Source: Leptospira sp. B5-022
Lineage (GTDB): Bacteria; Spirochaetota; Leptospiria; Leptospirales; Leptospiraceae
Reading direction: 5' to 3'
Length of the DNA: 64,000 nucleotides
NCBI RefSeq assembly: GCF_000347035.1
Contig: NZ_ANIJ01000005.1
Span: 62,001 to 126,000, forward strand
The notes beneath the pieces are model-generated. The model was not told the DNA's origin, did not search any database, and was given only the letters and a program-made list of their open reading frames with translations. Shown here one piece after another: positions 58,386 to 64,000 of this stretch. The first letter of the stretch is position 1; each line of letters opens with the position of its first letter. A program made the translations under genes and the position numbers.

Positions 58386-59282
58386 TTATATTTTTTTTAT
58401 CTTTTCGTACGCTTCTTTCGGATGGATCGGTTCCAATATTTTTTGTTTTCGAAACCAAGTAATCTGACGTTTGGCGTAGTTCCTATGGGACTGGCTTAAA
58501 TTCCCAAAGAATGTCTCAAGATTGGACGTTCCTTTAATATTTTCAAGCGCGAAATTATAACCTAAGGACTGAAGCCCCGGACAATCTTCCCCGTATTTAT
58601 CTGCGACCCGTTTCGCTTCTTCCGCCATTCCGGATTCTATCATTTTTTTGGCTCTGGAATCGATCCTTTCGTACAATTCTTTTCGGTCCAGATCCAAGAA
58701 GAAGGCCCCGAGTATATTCAAATTTCTGGAAATTAAGGCACCGCTACCCTCCTCCACTTTCAGTTCGGACCAAATGGTTCCCATCCAATTCACTTCCAAT
58801 GCTCTTCCGTATCTGTAGTTATCGTTCGGAAAGATTTTTTCTAGAGCTTTTGGGTCCAGTTTTCGGAGTTCTTGGATCCGTTCTTCCATGCTTAGGGATT
58901 CCACTTTCACTCTTACTTCTTCGGTGATTTTCGGAACGGGAAACATTCCGAACAAAAATGCATTCAAATAGAATCCTGTTCCTGCGGTTAAAACAGGGAT
59001 TTTCCCCTTGGAAAGGATATCATCCAGAGCTTCTTCTGCCTTTGTTACAAATTTTGCCGCGTCTATGGTTTCGGAAGGAGAAAGAAAGGAAACCAGATGA
59101 TGGGGGATTTTTTCGCAGTCTTCCGGACTGGGAGCTGCGGTCCCAATACTTAATTCTTTGTAGATCTGTCTAGAATCGAAGGAAATAATTTCAAAACGAG
59201 AAGGGTCCAGTTCTCTCACCAGAGCCGTTTTTCCGGCCCCGGTGGGAGCGGTGATGATCAGAATGGGATGAAAAGGGGGAAT
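58386..59282 (-). CDS. miaA: tRNA dimethylallyltransferase (probable non-standard start)
   Basis: 298 residues if translation starts at ATT 59280-59282. The enzyme adds a dimethylallyl group to A37 of tRNAs reading UNN codons. The first conventional start (GTG 59219) lies after the P-loop, which reads [12 protein letters not shown] and is essential; in-frame ATT 59282, ATT 59264 and CTG 59261 are the only plausible codons before it. GGAGGAGGAATAG just upstream, the end of the FYDLN gene, offers a ribosome site for ATT 59282. [25 protein letters not shown] and [12 protein letters not shown] complete the family pattern. Hfq follows. Confidence 0.85.
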   Translation of the reverse strand: MPPFHPILIITAPTGAGKTALVRELDPSRFEIISFDSRQIYKELSIGTAAPSPEDCEKIPHHLVSFLSPSETIDAAKFVTKAEEALDDILSKGKIPVLTAGTGFYLNAFLFGMFPVPKITEEVRVKVESLSMEERIQELRKLDPKALEKIFPNDNYRYGRALEVNWMGTIWSELKVEEGSGALISRNLNILGAFFLDLDRKELYERIDSRAKKMIESGMAEEAKRVADKYGEDCPGLQSLGYNFALENIKGTSNLETFFGNLSQSHRNYAKRQITWFRKQKILEPIHPKEAYEKIKKI

Positions 59283-59717
59283 CTATTCCTCCTCCTCTTC
59301 CTCGTCTTCTTCCTCTTCCAGAGGTTCTTCCACAATACCTTCTTCTTCTTCGAAACCTACTTCGGCATCGTAATCTAAGTTTTCTTCCGGAAACTCTTCT
59401 TCTTCGACTCTGGCCGCTCGAACCCTTGATTTAGAAGGAGGACGTTTACTTTGATCGGCTCCACATTTAGGGCAGATTTTTACTTCTTTGTTTAGATCGT
59501 AGAATTTGGTTCCACAAGTATGACAGGTGAACTTTTTGCCCAGAGGATTGAGGGAAGATTTAGAAGCCGAAGACTTTTTAGTGCCTGCTGGTTTGCTTGC
59601 ACTAGGGGCTTCCTTCTTTTTTGCCGGAGGAGTTTTCTTCTTAGGGGCGCTTTTTTTCACCGGAGTTTTGGACTTCGGTGCAGCTTTTTTCTTAGCCGTT
59701 TTCTTAGCTGTTGCCAT
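59283..59717 (-). CDS. FYDLN-acid-domain protein with histone H1-like N-terminus
   Basis: 144 residues from ATG 59717; an upstream ATG at 59756 is possible. Residues ~1-58 are Lys/Ala/Pro-rich like histone H1. The centre is a zinc-ribbon CxxC...CxxC with the signature TKFYDLN (FYDLN acid domain, TIGR02300 type). The last ~50 residues are almost all Glu/Asp. Such proteins are of unknown function; the charge split suggests nucleic-acid or protein binding. The poly-Glu codons double as a GGAGG-rich ribosome site for miaA. Confidence 0.82.
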   Translation of the reverse strand: MATAKKTAKKKAAPKSKTPVKKSAPKKKTPPAKKKEAPSASKPAGTKKSSASKSSLNPLGKKFTCHTCGTKFYDLNKEVKICPKCGADQSKRPPSKSRVRAARVEEEEFPEENLDYDAEVGFEEEEGIVEEPLEEEEDEEEEEE

Positions 59718-59830
59718 CGGAATTGACCATGCTGGAAGACACTTATTCCGATTCAAGCAGAAAAAGCACTCAGAAATCTAGTTTCCGCTAACTTGTACTT
59801 TTTAAGAATTGGATTCGGAATACGAGGTTT

Positions 59831-60577
59831 ATGGTCCATCTGAGCGTAAATGTAAACAAAATTGCTACTTTAAGAAACTCCAGAGGGGGAAACCATCCGG
59901 ACCTGATCTATTTATCTAAACTGATCGTAGAATCCGGCGCTCACGGAATTACGGTCCACCCGAGAGAAGACGAAAGGCATATCAAGAAGAAGGACGTATT
60001 CGATCTCAGGGAGTTCCTTGCGCTCTACAATCGGGATAAAAAGAAGAAGATAGAATACAATATGGAAGGAGAACCTTCCTCCCGGTTTTTAGATCTTGTT
60101 CTGGAAGCAAAACCGGACCAGGCCACGTTAGTACCGGTAACTCCGGGAGAGATCACTTCCGATCACGGTTTCGATCTCAAAAAGGAATCCTCGGAACTAA
60201 AAACATACATCCAAAAGATCCAAAATGCAGGCATCCGGGTTTCTATCTTTATGGAAACGGATTTAGAAAATCTTAAATTAGTAAAAGATACCGGAGCAGA
60301 CAGGGTAGAATTTTATACGGGGCCTTATGCACATGCATTCGATCATTCTCCGGAACAAGGTAAATTGGTTTTCGAATCTTTCAAAAAAGCCGCCGAGTTC
60401 CTACAAAGTGAGAAAATCGGGATCAATGCAGGCCATGACCTGGATCATTTCAATCTTCCTCTTTTCTCTCACCTCCCCGGCCTAGAAGAGGTTTCCATCG
60501 GCCACAGACTCATGTCATACGCGCTCGAAGTCGGTTTAGCAGCCTCAGTGAAAGAATATTTAAAGGCTCTGAGTTAA
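59831..60577 (+). CDS. pdxJ: Pyridoxine 5'-phosphate synthase
   Basis: 248 residues, normal length. PdxJ condenses 3-amino-2-oxopropyl phosphate with deoxyxylulose phosphate to form the vitamin B6 ring. Motifs [48 protein letters not shown] and [12 protein letters not shown] are all clear. No pdxA is in the window. A family A repeat follows. Confidence 0.95.
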   Translation: MVHLSVNVNKIATLRNSRGGNHPDLIYLSKLIVESGAHGITVHPREDERHIKKKDVFDLREFLALYNRDKKKKIEYNMEGEPSSRFLDLVLEAKPDQATLVPVTPGEITSDHGFDLKKESSELKTYIQKIQNAGIRVSIFMETDLENLKLVKDTGADRVEFYTGPYAHAFDHSPEQGKLVFESFKKAAEFLQSEKIGINAGHDLDHFNLPLFSHLPGLEEVSIGHRLMSYALEVGLAASVKEYLKALS

Positions 60578-60581
60578 GTAT

Positions 60582-60731
60582 TTCGCACGGAGAACACAGA
60601 GTTCATTGAGAGGACGCCAAGAGTTTTCACGCGAAGCCGCCAAGACCGCGAAGGGATTACTTTGGTATCTTCTTTTCTTAGCGCCTTTGCGTGATAAATA
60701 AACTCTGTGATCTCAGTGTGCTCTGTGCGAA
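60582..60731. repeat. Family A inverted repeat with nested inner inverted repeat
   Basis: Outer 29-nt arms at 60582-60610 and 60703-60731. Inside, CACGCGAAGCCGCCAAG faces the reverse of CTTAGCGCCTTTGCGTG, an imperfect inner inverted repeat of the CGCnAAGnC type. It separates convergent genes pdxJ and the lipoprotein gene. Confidence 0.82.
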
Positions 60732-60734
60732 CGC

Positions 60735-61643
60735 CTATTTTTGCGATTCAGAAAGTTCCTTCGCAAGCTCCTTGAAGGAAGAATAATTCGAATCTTCAGA
60801 GAGCAACAAAAACGCTGCTTTTTTTAAATTGGCAGAGAGTAACGAGGCCTCCGAGTTTGTTTTGGCCAATTCTTCCAGATGCGATTTGAAACTTAAGAGG
60901 TGTTTTTTGGCGGACATCTGGTCTTTTGCGGAAACCGCTTTTTTAAGCTCTTTCCAGGATTGGGTGGCCTTATTTCCGGAAATGATATCCTTCGGAGCCC
61001 TACCGAATTCCCCGCTTAAGTCCCAGACCTTTCTGTATGGATGGTTCTTTTCCAGAAATTTATAATATTCGGAAGAAGGTTTGAAAGTGTTCGGCTTTGC
61101 TTTAGAGACGAGTTCCTTATCCAGTCCACCACATTCTGCAAAAATCCCTTTCGTTAAGGATTCTTTGGAAATAGACTGTATCTCTATCAGTTTGGAAATC
61201 GCGTCGGAAGCTTCCGCAATATTTCCTTTTTTGCATGCGGAAATTGCAGTTTGATACAAAACTTCTTCCTGATCCAAAAGTGCCGACTTTTCGGACTCCA
61301 ATTGGAGGGAAGAAGAGAATGCAAGTTCCTGGTAAAGTGGATCATTCGGATCAGCATTCCTTGCTCTGACTGCATATTCCCAAGCGGACTGTTTTTCTCC
61401 TAAGGAATCGTATAAAACGGACAAATTATAACAGGAGAGTCCCCTATCTTTTCTCAGGGATCTACAGGAAGATTTTAGTAAATCTAAAGAGGATTTTCTT
61501 TCTTCTTCGGTTCCGTAAAAATCTAGGATGGCTTGCTCTTGTATAAGTTCCGAACCGAACCTTCCACCGCCAGGAACGGACACCGAGGTGCAGTAAAAAG
61601 TTCCCACAAAACAGAAAAAACCAAAAATACCGAACTTTTCCAA
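60735..61643 (-). CDS. Lipoprotein with helical repeats
   Basis: 302 residues if it starts at TTG 61643; the longer frame (to 61877) runs into the divergent ctpA gene and has no signal. From TTG the product begins MEKFGIFGFFCFVGTFYC, a compact lipoprotein signal with lipobox ending at Cys18. The mature part has helices of TPR type (LSVLYDSLGEKQSAWEYAVRARNADPNDP split by turns). No function assigned. Confidence 0.65.
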   Translation of the reverse strand: MEKFGIFGFFCFVGTFYCTSVSVPGGGRFGSELIQEQAILDFYGTEEERKSSLDLLKSSCRSLRKDRGLSCYNLSVLYDSLGEKQSAWEYAVRARNADPNDPLYQELAFSSSLQLESEKSALLDQEEVLYQTAISACKKGNIAEASDAISKLIEIQSISKESLTKGIFAECGGLDKELVSKAKPNTFKPSSEYYKFLEKNHPYRKVWDLSGEFGRAPKDIISGNKATQSWKELKKAVSAKDQMSAKKHLLSFKSHLEELAKTNSEASLLSANLKKAAFLLLSEDSNYSSFKELAKELSESQK

Positions 61644-61740
61644 ACCTCGATAGAATGAGAGTTTTCGGGGGAATAGATTGACAATGCTTGTTCCAGGTGG
61701 AAAATGATCGAAAATCAACCTTGCAAAAAGAGGACCCGAT

Positions 61741-63561
61741 TTGAAAAGCTTGAGATCCTTCTCCTTATCCTTTCTCTCCGTTATCTTATGTACGAGCATC
61801 TTCTTCTGCCAACCTTCTTCCGGAAATTCCAAGACCACGGCAGATTTCACTCTCAAAGATTTTGACAGTGTAGTCAAGACCGTTGAGGGAAACTATATAG
61901 ATAAAAATATAGATAAAAACCGCGCCTACAAGGACGCAGCGGTTTTTGCACTTCTATCTTTGCCTCATGGCCTTTATCTGTATCCGGAAAGTTATTTTAC
62001 CGATCGAGAAAAATACGAAGAAGCGGATGATATTTTTCCGGGCAAATCTTTCAAACTTTCTCCGGAAGATAAATTCGTTCTATTCGATCCGGACTATAAA
62101 GAAGTAGAGAAGATCCGGGATAAAAAACTGAAAGAAGAGGCAAACAAACCTAAACTTTCCAATGACGAGGTCCTTAAGCTTGTAGAAAGGGAGAAGGTCC
62201 GCAAAAAAGTGCTCACGGCTAAGTGGGAACAGACTAACTTTTCTAAAAAAGACTTCGATCGTATCCTCGCATACCTAGAAAAAAATTTACAGAACTACAC
62301 CACTCCTCCGCTTAAAGATCCGTTCGGAGAGGAAGACCCTAAAGAAAAGGAACCTTTCAGCATCAAGGACGTGTATCTAGCTGCTGCAAACGGTTATCTT
62401 TCTTCTTTAGATCCTCATAGCCAAGTATTCTTAAAAGCCGCCTGGGAAGAATCCATGGCAAAGATCGAAGACGGAAGTTTCGAAGGGATCGGTGCGATCT
62501 TAAGCGGTGGCGGCAATAAGGAAGTGATCGTAGAAAACCCCTTGGAAGGAAGACCTGCAGTTAACGCAGGTGTCCGTGCAGGTGATGTGATCCTAGCTGT
62601 GGACGGTAAGTCCACAAAAGGAATGTTACTCGACAAAGTGGTCGAAAGGATCAAAGGAAAAAAAGGATCCAAAGTAGTTTTAACTATTCGCAGAAAAGGG
62701 GTGGCAGGAACTCTAACGATCGAAGTCATTCGTGATACGATCGAGATACGAAATATCGCAAGCAAGTTGATCGACAATCATCCTTATATCGGTTACATCA
62801 AACTAACAGGTTTCGTAAAATCGGATCCTTCCGTTGATAAGGAATTCGTTCAACATTTCAAAGAATTGGAAAAACAATCCACTGCCAAAGGAACCAAACT
62901 GAAAGCTTTGGTTCTAGATCTAAGAAATAACCCGGGAGGTTATTTGGATCTGGCAATCGATCTTGCGGATATGTTTGTAACCAACGGACTCATCGTCTCC
63001 GTAAAAAGCCCGAACAGAAGCCCGGAAGATTCGAATGCAGGTAAAAAAGATCTGACCGATCTACCTGTAGCAGTACTGATCAATGCAAAATCCGCTTCCG
63101 CTTCCGAGATTGTAGCTTCCGCTTTAAAACACCATGGACGCGGTTTAATTCTGGGAGAAAGATCTTTCGGTAAAGCAACCGTTCAAAAGTTGCAAGAGTT
63201 AAGAGGAAACGGAGCTTACTATATCAAACTAACTCAGTCCAGATATTATGCGCCATCCGGAAATACGATCCAAGTTGTCGGAGTCAAACCAGATGTGGAA
63301 GTCTCTTCCGAAGAAGACGGCAGTTTCCCATTCCATTATCGCGAAGAGAATATGTGGAATCACCTGCCGGAACTACCTTCTTCCGCAGAGGAAAAAAGCC
63401 ATTTCGACGTGAAAAAACTGGAGGCTTACGTAAAAGCAAACGGTCAAGCGGAGAAGTTCATCCAAGAACATAAGAACGATCCGATCAAACCTGACTTCCA
63501 GCTGATCCGCTCCATAGATTACGTAGAAGCACTTCTAAACACGGGAACAAAACGTAAATGA
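61741..63561 (+). CDS. C-terminal processing protease (S41, CtpA/Prc-type) lipoprotein
   Basis: 606 residues. A TTG start follows AAAGAGG. The signal peptide ends in a lipobox (SIFFC), so the enzyme is lipid-anchored. A PDZ domain spans ~240-325 ([22 protein letters not shown]). The Ser/Lys dyad is Ser453 (SASASEI) and Lys478 ([11 protein letters not shown]), with the same 25-residue spacing as E. coli Prc Ser430/Lys455. It degrades or trims periplasmic proteins at their C-termini. A long charged insertion (about 110-200) precedes the PDZ domain. Confidence 0.93.
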   Translation: MKSLRSFSLSFLSVILCTSIFFCQPSSGNSKTTADFTLKDFDSVVKTVEGNYIDKNIDKNRAYKDAAVFALLSLPHGLYLYPESYFTDREKYEEADDIFPGKSFKLSPEDKFVLFDPDYKEVEKIRDKKLKEEANKPKLSNDEVLKLVEREKVRKKVLTAKWEQTNFSKKDFDRILAYLEKNLQNYTTPPLKDPFGEEDPKEKEPFSIKDVYLAAANGYLSSLDPHSQVFLKAAWEESMAKIEDGSFEGIGAILSGGGNKEVIVENPLEGRPAVNAGVRAGDVILAVDGKSTKGMLLDKVVERIKGKKGSKVVLTIRRKGVAGTLTIEVIRDTIEIRNIASKLIDNHPYIGYIKLTGFVKSDPSVDKEFVQHFKELEKQSTAKGTKLKALVLDLRNNPGGYLDLAIDLADMFVTNGLIVSVKSPNRSPEDSNAGKKDLTDLPVAVLINAKSASASEIVASALKHHGRGLILGERSFGKATVQKLQELRGNGAYYIKLTQSRYYAPSGNTIQVVGVKPDVEVSSEEDGSFPFHYREENMWNHLPELPSSAEEKSHFDVKKLEAYVKANGQAEKFIQEHKNDPIKPDFQLIRSIDYVEALLNTGTKRK

Positions 63562-63569
63562 TCTAAAAT

Positions 63570-63593
63570 TTCGGCGGCTTTTTCGCCGCCGAA
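63570..63593. terminator. Hairpin between ctpA-type gene and nadB
   Basis: TTCGGCGGC, loop TTTTTC, GCCGCCGAA: a perfect 9-bp stem in the 41-bp gap. The T-run is in the loop, not after the stem, so termination may be partial and nadB could be co-transcribed. Confidence 0.5.
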
Positions 63594-63602
63594 TCTGTAC
63601 AA

Positions 63603-64000
63603 ATGCCAAGAATTAAAACCGATTTTTTAGTCATCGGGAGCGGTATTACCGGTCTTTTCCAAGCGTTAAAACTTTCTCATGTCGGCCAAACTGTGATCGT
63701 GACCAAGAAGTCGGATTACGAGTCAAATACCAATTACGCCCAAGGCGGGATCGCCTCGGTTTTCGATCAGGGAGACAAATTCGAAGACCATGTACAAGAC
63801 ACTTTGGAATCAGGAGCCGGTCTCTGTGATCCGGAAGCAGTCCGGGTTTTGGTAGAAGAAGGTCCGCCTCTGGTAAAAGAACTCTTAGAATATGGGGTCC
63901 CATTCAATCTAAACCAAGAGGGAGAATTCGATCTACATAGGGAAGGCGGGCATGGGACAAATCGTATCGTCCACGCACACGATAGGACCGGCCATGAGAT
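63603..64000 (+). CDS. nadB: L-aspartate oxidase, 5' part
   Basis: The window ends inside the gene; 132 codons are visible. FAD-binding motif IGSGITGL is at 11-18, and [13 protein letters not shown] (42-54) and [18 protein letters not shown] are characteristic of NadB, which oxidises aspartate to iminoaspartate for NAD synthesis. Succinate dehydrogenase flavoproteins are similar but lack the AQGGIA pattern as seen here. Confidence 0.9.
   Translation, partial: MPRIKTDFLVIGSGITGLFQALKLSHVGQTVIVTKKSDYESNTNYAQGGIASVFDQGDKFEDHVQDTLESGAGLCDPEAVRVLVEEGPPLVKELLEYGVPFNLNQEGEFDLHREGGHGTNRIVHAHDRTGHE

Overview
The window reads as chromosomal DNA of a Leptospira-like spirochaete, probably not a low-GC pathogen (base composition looks moderate by eye; I did not compute it). 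The inference rests on the gene set: a fused IcmF-type acyl-CoA mutase, an ETF:menaquinone oxidoreductase-like Fe-S protein with a futalosine-pathway menaquinone gene, many lipoproteins with spirochaetal-style lipoboxes, Fur/PerR, GGDEF/CheX/CheW/STAS signalling proteins, and FYDLN-acid and AURKAIP1-type small proteins. No rRNA, tRNA, IS element, prophage or CRISPR array was recognised. Genes are dense, lie on both strands, and many are coupled by 4-bp ATGA overlaps.

Layout. 0-8 kb: a membrane diguanylate cyclase, a lipoprotein, mqnC divergent from the EMO-like oxidoreductase, then prfC. 8-20 kb: an ornithine-carbamoyltransferase-like enzyme with unusual substrate motifs, a CitE-like lyase, rhomboid protease, mtnA, a DUF342/FapA protein, an alpha/beta hydrolase-CheX-like-degenerate GGDEF cluster, a methyltransferase, lpdA and a Fur-family regulator. 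20-29.5 kb: an NhaD-type antiporter, an exported protein, an XRE-cupin regulator, an RluA-type pseudouridine synthase, a Rossmann protein, a HAD phosphatase, an M23 peptidase, a DCC protein, a truncated GH31 lipoprotein and a rhodanese without its catalytic cysteine. 29.7-33.4 kb: a three-gene operon with a trypsin-like PDZ protease followed by its catalytically dead paralogue. 33.5-40.5 kb: a response regulator-ATPase fusion, a flippase, a PAP2 phosphatase and icmF.

40.5-45.4 kb holds what I consider the most interesting locus: a STAS protein, a Cys/His-rich secreted protein, an MbnP-family lipoprotein, an MbnH-type di-haem lipoprotein, another lipoprotein, and an exported beta-rich protein whose predicted mature N-terminus is His-His. 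It looks like a copper-handling cell-surface system without methanobactin genes. 46-55.9 kb: a membrane protein, a cysteine synthase, class I aldolase, a REC-PAS-histidine kinase with eroded ATP-binding boxes, a CBS protein, small membrane and lipoprotein genes, a large exported protein, CheW and a membrane protein. 56-64 kb: an AURKAIP1-like peptide, then FYDLN protein-miaA-hfq-SPFH protein-mannose-1-phosphate guanylyltransferase in one minus-strand operon, pdxJ, a lipoprotein, a ctpA-type protease and the start of nadB.

Intergenic space carries two repeat families. Family A (six copies) has 29-nt arms built on a 9-nt unit CACnGAGnn, usually as inverted repeats. Family B is a 14-16-nt near-palindrome of the type GTAGGAACTCCAAC, and sits inside three of the A elements. 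Several start sites were moved from the longest open frame using Shine-Dalgarno sites, overlaps or signal peptides; these are noted in each entry.
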